A stretch of DNA of 64,000 nucleotides, taken from contig DATJGF010000253.1 of the NCBI GenBank assembly GCA_035495315.1, positions 1-64,000 of the forward strand. The letters run 5' to 3'. The position numbers were made by a program, and so were the translations under genes. The notes below the pieces were generated by a model, which saw only the letters and a list, made by a program, of their open reading frames with translations, ran no database searches and had not been told where the DNA came from. The stretch is from DATJGF01 sp035495315 (lineage in GTDB: Bacteria > Verrucomicrobiota > Verrucomicrobiia > Limisphaerales > UBA8199). Shown in pieces: positions 17,948 to 25,181 of this stretch (position 1 is the first letter of the stretch; every line of letters begins with the position of its first letter).

Positions 17948-20341
17948 GTGAATGATTTAAAATTCGCCTGGCGCCAATTGTGCAAGAACCCGGGCTTTTC
18001 GACCGTCGCTATTCTCACCTTGGCGCTCGGCATCGGGGCGAACACCGCCATCTTCAGTGTGATCAACGCCGTGCTGTTGAGGCCGCCGCCGTTTCAGGAG
18101 CCGAAACGGCTCGTCTTCGTCTCCGAGAAATCCAAAGACATGGACGACATGTCCGTCGCTTATCCGAACTTCCTCGACTGGCAACGGCAGCAGGAGAGCT
18201 TCAGCAGTCTGGCGGCGTTTCGTACTGAAGAATGGAACTTAACCGGCACCAGTCATCCGGAGCGCGTAGTCGGACTCCAGGTCTCGGCAGGTTTTTTCCC
18301 CACGCTCGGTGTGCAACCGCTCGGAGGCCGCGTGTTCACGGCCGGTGAAGACAAGGTTGGCGGCGAACGGGTGGTGGTCTTGAGCGAGGGGCTCTGGCGG
18401 CGACGCTTCGGCGCGGACCCGGCTGTACTCGAGCGGCCTGTCTCACTCAACGGCCAAAGCTACATCGTAGTGGGTATCCTGCCGGCCGCATTCCAGTTCC
18501 CACGACGCGTGGAGCTATGGACGCCTCTCGGCTACAAAGCTGAATGGACGGACCAGCGCGGCTGGCATCCAGGCATGTATGTCATCGGGCGGCTGAAGTC
18601 AGGCGTTGACATCCCCGCGGCGCGGAGCGATCTGGAGCTCATCGCTGCGCGGCTCGCGAAGGAGTATCCCAATACCAACGACGGCAACGGCGTCACCCTG
18701 ATGGCGCTGCAGGAACGCCTCGCCGGCCCGAGCGTCCGCACTGCCCTGGTGATGCTGCTCGGCGCGGTTTTGTTGGTGCTGCTGATCGCCTGCACCAATG
18801 TCACAAACCTCCTGCTCGCCCGGGCGGCGCAGCGGCGCAAGGAAATCGCTGTCCGGCTCGCCCTCGGCGCCGGACGTTGGCGGTTGCTGCGCCAGGTGCT
18901 CCTCGAAAGCCTGCTGCTCGCGGGCGCCGGCGGACTTGCCGGACTTCTGCTGGCGTTCTGGGGAACGGCGCTGTTGACGAACCTGCTGCCTGGGAAAGTC
19001 CGCGAATTCGTCACCCTGAACATCGACCGGACCGTGTTGCTCTTCTCGTTCATCACCGCCGTCGCCACCGGACTGCTGTTCGGTCTCGCGCCGGCGTGGC
19101 TTCTGGCCAATGGCGATTCCGCCGATGCGCTGAAGGAAGGCGCGCGCGGCGACTCCTCCGCCATAGGACGTACCTGGGGCCGCCGCGCCCTGATTGTCGG
19201 CGAAGTCGCTTTTGCACTCATGCTGCTGGTGGCGGCGGGGCTGCTGCTTCGCAGCTTTAGCCGCCTGCAGGCCGTCCCGGTCGGATTGGATCCCGCAGAT
19301 GTACTGACGATGGACCTCAGCTTGCCTGTTTACAAATATCCTGACGACCCCGCCCGGGCGCGGTTCTACCGGCGGGCGGCCGAGGCGGTGTCTGCCCTGC
19401 CCGGCGTGAAATCAGCCGCATTCATTGCGCCGCTGCCTTTAGGGTTCGGCGGCTGGCAGTCGGGAATCCGCATTGAAGGTGAGCCGCCCGCCAAGCCGGG
19501 CCAGGCGCGATTGTCCGACTTCGCCCTCGTCACACCCGATTATTTCAAGACGATGGGCGTAACCATCCTCAAGGGCCGCGCGTTTACGGACGCCGACGAC
19601 GGCAAACACCGGGTCTGCATCGTCGACGAAACTTTCGACCGGAAGCATTTCAAGGGGGATGCCCTCGGCAAACGCTTGGCCAACGGTGGTGACGGCACAA
19701 ACTGGATGACCATCGTCGGGGTGGCTCGGCACGTGAAGAACTACGGCGCGGGAGAAGACTCACGCATCGAAACCTATGAGCCGGTAGCCCAAAATGCCGG
19801 AGGCAGCATGACCCTCGTCATCAAGACAGAAGCCCCGCCGCTCACGCTCAGCGAGCCGGCCCGGAAGGCGATTCTGTCCGTCGACTCCGACCAGCCGGTT
19901 GCTGACATCCTCACCATGGAGCAGGTTCTCGCCCGCAACGTCGCGGAGCGCCGGCTGGCCATGCTGCTCTTGAGCTTGTTCGCAGCGCTGGCGCTCATGC
20001 TTGCCGTGGTGGGCCTCTACGGCGTGATGGCCTACAACGTCGCCAACCGCACCCGCGAGATTGGCATCCGCATGGCGCTCGGCGCGCAGGTCGCCGATGT
20101 GCTCGGGCTGGTGCTGCGCCAGGGCGGCAGTCTGGTCCTCTTAGGTGTCGTGTTCGGACTCGCCGGTGCGTTAGCTGTCACCCAGCTGATGGCCCGGCTT
20201 CTGTTCCAAGTCAAAACGACTGACCTCGCAACCTATCTCACCACACCGCTCCTGCTCGGACTTGCCGGCTTGCTCGCCTGCTGGCTCCCCGCGCGCCGCG
20301 CGGCGAAAGTCGATCCGACAGAGGCGCTCAGATGTGAATGA
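17948..20341 (+). CDS. MacB/FtsX-type ABC permease of the ADOP family
   Basis: 797 residues from GTG 17948 (MNDLKFAWRQLCKNPGFSTV), the standard opening of acidobacterial-type duplicated orphan permeases; the frame extends 16 codons upstream without similarity. Residues about 20-40 form the first helix (TVAILTLALGIGANTAIFSV), followed by a periplasmic MacB-like domain (DWQRQQESFSSLAAFR ...). A cluster of three helices comes at about 265-400 (LLGAVLLVLLIACTNVTNLL, with ARAAQRRKEIAVRLALGAGR after it). The N-terminal pattern then repeats: a helix near 415-435, a second periplasmic domain, and a final FtsX block (GVMAYNVANRTREIGIRMAL). The two halves are a duplication within one chain. No ABC ATPase is adjacent, which is usual for ADOPs. 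The substrate is unknown; export of peptides, lipids or drugs is possible. Confidence 0.9.
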   Translation: MNDLKFAWRQLCKNPGFSTVAILTLALGIGANTAIFSVINAVLLRPPPFQEPKRLVFVSEKSKDMDDMSVAYPNFLDWQRQQESFSSLAAFRTEEWNLTGTSHPERVVGLQVSAGFFPTLGVQPLGGRVFTAGEDKVGGERVVVLSEGLWRRRFGADPAVLERPVSLNGQSYIVVGILPAAFQFPRRVELWTPLGYKAEWTDQRGWHPGMYVIGRLKSGVDIPAARSDLELIAARLAKEYPNTNDGNGVTLMALQERLAGPSVRTALVMLLGAVLLVLLIACTNVTNLLLARAAQRRKEIAVRLALGAGRWRLLRQVLLESLLLAGAGGLAGLLLAFWGTALLTNLLPGKVREFVTLNIDRTVLLFSFITAVATGLLFGLAPAWLLANGDSADALKEGARGDSSAIGRTWGRRALIVGEVAFALMLLVAAGLLLRSFSRLQAVPVGLDPADVLTMDLSLPVYKYPDDPARARFYRRAAEAVSALPGVKSAAFIAPLPLGFGGWQSGIRIEGEPPAKPGQARLSDFALVTPDYFKTMGVTILKGRAFTDADDGKHRVCIVDETFDRKHFKGDALGKRLANGGDGTNWMTIVGVARHVKNYGAGEDSRIETYEPVAQNAGGSMTLVIKTEAPPLTLSEPARKAILSVDSDQPVADILTMEQVLARNVAERRLAMLLLSLFAALALMLAVVGLYGVMAYNVANRTREIGIRMALGAQVADVLGLVLRQGGSLVLLGVVFGLAGALAVTQLMARLLFQVKTTDLATYLTTPLLLGLAGLLACWLPARRAAKVDPTEALRCE

Positions 20342-20378
20342 TACCGCTGGAGCAGCTATCCGTTCTAAAACTTTGTTC

Positions 20379-20414
20379 CGACGCCTACCACGTCTCCGAC
20401 GCCTACCACGTCTC
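20379..20414. repeat. 18-bp tandem duplication overlapping the nitroreductase stop codon
   Basis: The unit CGACGCCTACCACGTCTC occurs twice head to tail, 20379-20396 and 20397-20414. The second unit contains the last codons (E-T-W) and the TAG stop of the minus-strand nitroreductase gene; the first repeats the same stop region downstream. Confidence 0.9.
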
Positions 20415-20921
20415 AAAATGCACGGAATTTGCGTTGTAGATGGCGTGCGGTTCTTTCGACTCGCCCGGATGACCGACGGAAATACACGCGACCGGCATGA
20501 CCGAGGCTGGCAGTGAGAGAATCTCTCTGATACTTTTAATGCGTTCCGCCCGCGGATGCACGCCCAACCAACACGCACCCAACCCAAGGATGTGAGCTGC
20601 CAAAAGGAGATTCTCAATCGCCGCCGAGCAGTCCTGGAGCATATAACTGAGTTGATTGTCGTGCGCTGCCTCCAAGTCACCGCATACCACGATACTCAGA
20701 GCGGCAGTCGCGAGCATTTGCCCGTGCGGTAACGCCGTTGCGATGTGTAAGAGTGTTCGCCGGTTGCGAACCACCACGAAATGCCACGGGTTTTTGCCAG
20801 CGGCGGAAGGAGCGGCCATGGCGGCTGCACCCAACTTTTCCACTGCCGCCTCGTCCACTTCTCCAGGCGAATAAACCCGAATACTCCGTCGCTCGAAGAT
20901 AAACCTGAATCTCTCGTCCAT
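20403..20921 (-). CDS. Nitroreductase family flavoprotein
   Basis: 172 residues from the ATG at 20921 (MDERFRFIFERRSIRVYSPG), which gives the usual beginning of the family; the frame is open 26 codons further. FMN-binding features can be seen: RRSIRVY near residue 11, PSAAGKNPWHFVVV near 38, the helix CSAAIENLLLAAHILGLGAC with W-L-G after it, and PVACISVGHPGESKEP near the end. Such enzymes are FMN-dependent and reduce nitro compounds, quinones or related acceptors with NAD(P)H, usually as cytoplasmic dimers. The length is at the short end of the family. The gene converges with the ABC permease gene, and its stop codon is inside an 18-bp tandem duplication. Confidence 0.9.
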   Translation of the reverse strand: MDERFRFIFERRSIRVYSPGEVDEAAVEKLGAAAMAAPSAAGKNPWHFVVVRNRRTLLHIATALPHGQMLATAALSIVVCGDLEAAHDNQLSYMLQDCSAAIENLLLAAHILGLGACWLGVHPRAERIKSIREILSLPASVMPVACISVGHPGESKEPHAIYNANSVHFETW

Positions 20922-21056
20922 TGGCGTAATCACAAAACGAGTAGTTACCGTGCCGAGTCTGCTCAATGGCATCGCTGGAATCTGATGCCCGCATCGCATC
21001 TCCCATGCAGCCGCTTAGCTGAGGCTGCTTAATTGTCGTAAGGCGTTTCGCACTTT

Positions 21057-21299
21057 TCAGTCGCCTATGCTGATGGTCAAATCCGGTGCTTTTAGGTGGC
21101 TAAGTAAAAGCCCAAACTCACGTGGAGGTATCGCCAGTCCGCGGGCTGACATTTCTGCAAGAATCTGCGAGGGAAGTCTTTTATTTATCTGGTCAAGCTC
21201 GCGCATCTGGATTTCGTTGGGACGCTGGTTGGTCGACGCAGCGACGAGCTTTGCGGAGTGCCGCTTACCTTTCGGATTGGTCAGAAGAAGTTCGGGCAT
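21057..21299 (-). CDS. Small hypothetical protein
   Basis: 80 residues (MPELLLTNPKGKRHSAKLVA ... LGL-like end LTISIGD). I do not recognise a family. The composition is soluble and basic/polar, with no signal peptide or membrane helix. A plausible ribosome-binding site (AGGAA) stands 7 nt before the ATG, the main reason to treat it as real. It sits between the nitroreductase and a DUF883-like gene on the same strand, separated from the latter by 215 nt. Confidence 0.5.
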   Translation of the reverse strand: MPELLLTNPKGKRHSAKLVAASTNQRPNEIQMRELDQINKRLPSQILAEMSARGLAIPPREFGLLLSHLKAPDLTISIGD

Positions 21300-21514
21300 G
21301 TAGTTGTTCCTGTCGCCAGTTTGCGCTCACCCTGCCACCAAAGGCAACCGCCCAGTGGCCCGTGCGGCCCATGTCGCGGACCATTGTCGAGAGCGGACCC
21401 GGGGAGTGTTTGGCGTCTTTGCTGACAGCCCGCGAAGCTCGAAACCGGACTCTTTCTGCGGCAATCTGGTCGCAGGCCGGCTTCTCCCTGGTGGTTCACC
21501 TCGATGACCGGCGC

Positions 21515-21742
21515 TCAGTCGCGTCGGCTCCACATCGCCAGCACGCCGATAAGCACACCCACGCCGAACGCGACTCCGGCCGCGTGATACGGATACTCGC
21601 GGATAGTCCTGTCGGTAGCTTTGGCAGCAGCAGTGGTTTGGTCTTGCAGCCGGTCGCAAACCTCTTTGGCTTTCGCGATTCCGTTCTCCAGTTTTACCCT
21701 CAATTCGCCCTTCTCGGTCGCTACATCATTTCGTGATTCCAT
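21515..21742 (-). CDS. DUF883 (ElaB/YqjD-like) small membrane-anchored protein
   Basis: 75 residues. An amphipathic helical N-terminal part (KGELRVKLENGIAKAKEVCD, RLQDQTTAAAKATDRTIREYP) is followed by a glycine-rich transmembrane helix (AAGVAFGVGVLIGVLAMW) ending SRRD. This is the exact layout of the DUF883 family, whose E. coli members ElaB and YqjD sit in the inner membrane and bind ribosomes in stationary phase. A purine-rich AAAGAAAA precedes the ATG. The role in this organism is inferred only from the family. A shorter relative lies at 41229-41408. Confidence 0.88.
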   Translation of the reverse strand: MESRNDVATEKGELRVKLENGIAKAKEVCDRLQDQTTAAAKATDRTIREYPYHAAGVAFGVGVLIGVLAMWSRRD

Positions 21743-21879
21743 AGGTTTTTCTTTGTTGATTCAACTTCGCCCAACTCTCGCACCTTCGCAACAGGCGTTT
21801 CCTCTTTGTGCGAAGGCCTTTGCGCCGATGGCGGACGATTGAGCGGAGACCCGGGGGATTCAGGAAGTGCTGATTTGAG

Positions 21880-22743
21880 TTGAAACGAACATTGTTGGCA
21901 GCGGACGCCGTTCGCGATAAATGTTTTTCCGTGCCTGTCTTAGACCACCTGTTTTCCATTGGTTGCGTTCGCAAGGCGCTCTGGAGATTTTGGTATCCCT
22001 TGCTCACGCGGCGACTTCATGGCGAAGAGGTATTATTCCTCAATTACGCATACGAAGAGGAACCGCCCATGGGCATCCCGCTTTCGCCTGAAGACGAATT
22101 GAATCGCGCTTGCATCCAGCTTTATCACCACGTCGCCACGCAAGCTCCGTTGCGTGGAAAAAACATACTGGAGGTAAGCTGTGGGCATGGTGGCGGAGCA
22201 GCTTACCTTACGCACGCGCTTCAACCGCAGCGCTACACCGCCCTGGATTTGAATCCTGCGGGAATTCGCTTTTGCAAACAACGTCATCAGATTGCGGGGT
22301 TGGTCTTCATCCAGGGTGACGCGGAAAACCTGCCGTTTGCGCCCAGCACCTTCGATGGGGTTGTCAATGTCGAAGCCTCTCACTGTTATGCAAACTTGCC
22401 GCGATTCCTGGCAGAGGTCGCGCGGGTGCTGCGACCGGGCGGACATTTTCTCTACGCAGACTTTCGCTTTGGTGACCGCCTGGGCGAATGGGAACAGGCA
22501 CTTGTCGCGGCCCCATTTCAAATCTTGCGCAACCAGAACATCAACGCCGAAGTGTTGCGTGGAATGAACCAGAATTCCTCGCGCTCACTGGACCTTGTCG
22601 AGCGGCGGCTGCCAAAATTCCTGCACCCGCTCGGGCGTGACTTTGCTGGCACCAAAGGCTCGCGGATTTACCAGGCCCTGAACAGCGGGGAACTCTCGTA
22701 TCGTTCGTATTGCTTTGAGAAACCCGTAATATCTTCGGTTTAA
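21880..22743 (+). CDS. Class I SAM-dependent methyltransferase
   Basis: 287 residues from a TTG at 21880 with AGGAAG upstream; a GTG at 21931 is an alternative start. The SAM-binding motif I is ILEVSCGHGGGAAYLTHAL (about 94-112), followed by an acidic strand end in YTALDLNPAGIRFC and motif III-like VFIQGDAENLPFAPSTFDGV. A VNVEASHCYANLPRFLAEVA segment and RVLRPGGHFLYADFR complete the Methyltransf_11 fold. The region before it (GEEVLFLNYAYEEEPPMG) and the glycine-rich motif resemble phthiotriol/phenolphthiotriol-type O-methyltransferases, so a lipid or polyketide-like hydroxyl could be the target. Nothing nearby supports a particular pathway. Confidence 0.87.
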   Translation: MKRTLLAADAVRDKCFSVPVLDHLFSIGCVRKALWRFWYPLLTRRLHGEEVLFLNYAYEEEPPMGIPLSPEDELNRACIQLYHHVATQAPLRGKNILEVSCGHGGGAAYLTHALQPQRYTALDLNPAGIRFCKQRHQIAGLVFIQGDAENLPFAPSTFDGVVNVEASHCYANLPRFLAEVARVLRPGGHFLYADFRFGDRLGEWEQALVAAPFQILRNQNINAEVLRGMNQNSSRSLDLVERRLPKFLHPLGRDFAGTKGSRIYQALNSGELSYRSYCFEKPVISSV

Positions 22744-22870
22744 TGATAGCGTAACGCGACGTTATGACGTTCGTCAGAATTGACAGCCGCCCGCGGTCCG
22801 GGCAACAAGGTCTGACGTAGAGATTCCGTTACCGCAAAGCAATCCGGGCATTTGCGGGTCGGAAATCAGT

Positions 22871-23035
22871 ATGCAAACCATTCTTCCATCGGAGTTCAAA
22901 CGCATGATGGTACTGATGCTGGACGGCTCGCCCCACGTTATCGAGGATTTGCACACCAGCGGTACTGCACAGACCAGGCACAAACTCCACACCCGTCTCC
23001 GCCACCTTACCACCGGTCGCACCGTAAAACGACGC
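22871..23035 (+). pseudogene. Elongation factor P fragment, 3' truncated
   Basis: The 64-codon frame (to 23065) begins with a good start (GGAA before the ATG). It reads QTILPSEFKRMMVLMLDG, SPHVIEDLHTSGTAQTRHKL and HTRLRHLTTGRTVKR, matching the N-terminal KOW-like domain of EF-P and of the second EF-P-like proteins in Verrucomicrobiota and Planctomycetota. After about 55 residues the similarity stops and the frame ends 10 codons later. EF-P is normally about 185 residues with two more OB domains, so the copy is dead unless the short domain is used. The break falls at the stop codon of the convergent broken gene 23038-23818. Confidence 0.7.
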
Positions 23036-23037
23036 GA

Positions 23038-23818
23038 TCACGGAGGGGCGACGCGCAAGCGATAGAAACAATTCCCGAGTCCGCTGTTTTGAGGATTGAA
23101 GCTGGTGCGGCCACTGGCAGGCGCGGCCTCGTTCGGACCGAGGAAATCCTCCCAGTTCTGCAAGTCGGCCGAACGCTGCAGGATCAGTCGGGTGCCGGGG
23201 ATGGACTGACATTCAATCTTCAGCCGATTATCGCAAGGATCGCAACCAATCCGGGTGACGCACGTTGCCGTCGGTGCAAACGACACCTGGTCGAGCCAGA
23301 CACTTCCTTCGGCTGAATCGGTGCATATCTAGAACGTTCAACCCGCTATAACAATCCGCGACCAGGGCGTACGAGCCCACGATTTGCACCCCGCCCGCCC
23401 CTGTGGGTCCATTGAAATGCCCTAAGCGTTGCGGAAATGCCGGCTGGCTGACATCGACCATATGCAATCCGCCGTGGGAAGTGCCGTCGGCGTTCAATGC
23501 CAGAAACGCGGTACCACCAACAATTGCGATTTGTCCAATAGTGCCGCCTTCGGCCGGGACGTAACGTGCCAGCCAGACGGGCCGAGAGGGTTCGAGCACG
23601 TCGATAGTTTCGAGGCTGTCATAGCCCAGGTAAGCGATGCCGTTCGTTACCTCTATAGCCCTGGTGTATGTGGAAAGCGTGTTGGTCCATTGGCCGACCC
23701 ATTGAAGCGCAACATTGCTCTGCGCGCTTAAGTTGGTGGCACTCAGCCAAACCCCTATTGAAATCCCGGCCAAAAACCTACGACCGCGCTTACCCCAAGC
23801 ACCGCTTCTCGAAGTCAT
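23038..23818 (-). pseudogene. Broken secreted LVIVD-repeat protein
   Basis: From the ATG at 23818 the frame has a signal peptide (RRFLAGISIGVWLSATNLSA, cut after LSA-Q) and LVIVD-type propeller repeats (IAYLGYDSLETIDVLEPSRP, TAFLALNADGTSHGG, YALVADCYSGLNVLDM). At about 23315-23330 it leaves frame. The other frame, opening at a TAG, gives SAEGSVWLDQVSFAPTATC and then RLILQRSADLQNWEDFLG and NCFYRLRVAPP up to the stop at 23038. So an N-terminal and a C-terminal part of a secreted protein are joined out of frame, by a deletion or recombination. The C-terminal module resembles the ends of the giant protein (1578) and of the propeller protein (25182). Confidence 0.7.
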
Positions 23819-23927
23819 TGTTCCAACTCCTGATTAGCCAGTCAGGCATTCTTCTACATCAACATAAGATTATCGAAACAACCCGGGAATGTCAATTACT
23901 AGAGCGTACTAGACAACTGGCCAATCA

Positions 23928-24932
23928 TCACGATGCATGCCATGCCTCGATGAGGCTTTGCAGCCTGCGCTCATCAAGGGCGCATTCCCAGTAGCCACCC
24001 TCCTTGATTGCCGAGCCAACAATTACCGCATCAGCGTAGCGCTTGCACATCCCAATGTTGTCTGGTGAGACGCCAGAACCAACGATCAGGGGAGGGGCCC
24101 ACGGCTTTCCCATGGTTGAGGCTGTTTGCTTCTTGACGCTCTCGATGGCAGCGCGGGCCTGTCCTAAATCCGCCTCAGCCGCGGGATCGCCTGTCGCCTT
24201 TCCGGTGATGATGGCGCCTTCGATTTTTTGGAACAGAATGTTTTGCAGCCATGGCTCCAGCGAATCCAGCCCCGGCATAAACAGGGTATGTTTCTTGTGA
24301 AGGTCGACATAAACCTGCGGACCTGGCCCCTGCAACCCCAACTGCGCCATCAGCAGGTTGCGCATCAAATAAAGCTTCGCCAGATTGCCCTCATTGGCAG
24401 TCCGACCCTCCGGGCGCAATCCTTCAAACAGCGCGCTCTCACAACGGATAAAGTCCAATCCAGTCCGGCAGGCAATTTCCATCGCCCAATGATCTGCGCA
24501 AGCCAGGACTTGAATCCCAACCCTGAAACTGGGGCAACACCTCTTCAGCAACTCTGCCAAGGCTCTCATGCACCAGTAAATCACCGGCGGTTGATCGCTT
24601 CGGACAAAATAAGGCGCCGCAACGTTCTCAATGATCACCTCGTTTACTCCATTGCGCTGGTAGCATCGAGCTTCCGACAAGAATCGATCCTCGAGCGTGG
24701 GCCAGAAGGACAAAGCCCTGACCCCCTCAAGCGCCCCAGCAACACAGGCCCCATCCTGGTCATCGGTTATGGGAGCCGGAAGTTTGTTAATAATATCCCA
24801 GTCATCGCGCCAGGCGGCTGGCAGTCCCAAGGACAAACGCCACTGCGCGGGTCCGGCAATGATGGTGTTGATGGGCACATGCAGCATCCCAATCAGAGCT
24901 GCATCCTTGTGCTCACTATCCAGGGATTTCAT
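23928..24932 (-). CDS. BtpA family protein
   Basis: 334 residues from the ATG at 24932, with GGAG 10 nt upstream. The pattern is that of the BtpA/SgcQ family, TIM-barrel proteins: IGMLHVP near the start, NGVNEVIIENVAAPYF, VGIQVLACADHWAMEIA, GLDFIRCESALFEGL, VYVDLHKKHT, AIITGKATGDPAAEADL and LIVGSGVSPDNIGMCKRYAD then AVIVGSAIKEGGYW. BtpA was named for a factor needed for photosystem I stability in cyanobacteria, while SgcQ belongs to a sugar-metabolism cluster. In non-photosynthetic bacteria the function is not settled; a sugar-phosphate or nucleoside role is a guess. No operon partner is seen. Confidence 0.82.
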   Translation of the reverse strand: MKSLDSEHKDAALIGMLHVPINTIIAGPAQWRLSLGLPAAWRDDWDIINKLPAPITDDQDGACVAGALEGVRALSFWPTLEDRFLSEARCYQRNGVNEVIIENVAAPYFVRSDQPPVIYWCMRALAELLKRCCPSFRVGIQVLACADHWAMEIACRTGLDFIRCESALFEGLRPEGRTANEGNLAKLYLMRNLLMAQLGLQGPGPQVYVDLHKKHTLFMPGLDSLEPWLQNILFQKIEGAIITGKATGDPAAEADLGQARAAIESVKKQTASTMGKPWAPPLIVGSGVSPDNIGMCKRYADAVIVGSAIKEGGYWECALDERRLQSLIEAWHAS

Positions 24933-25181
24933 AGCTTTGGACTCCGCCTTACGCTGTGACTGTATGCGTGCGTTTCCAACCGAGTCAAGCACCCGTGCAC
25001 AGTCCGGCCCGAAAATGTCTCGTCTCACGCCTCACATATCACTCACGACAACCTTTTAAACTAGCAATCACCACCCCTTTGCGACTGTTGCTACCGTTGC
25101 GTGAAATTTCTCGCGGAATCCGGCCGATGGGATGTGTCAACTCCAGAAAGGAGACTTGACTCCAGAGGCACAAACCAGAGA

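Noticed and set aside
22829..23212. 127-codon minus-strand frame over the EF-P fragment
   Set aside because: Antisense shadow of the EF-P remnant and of the broken gene.
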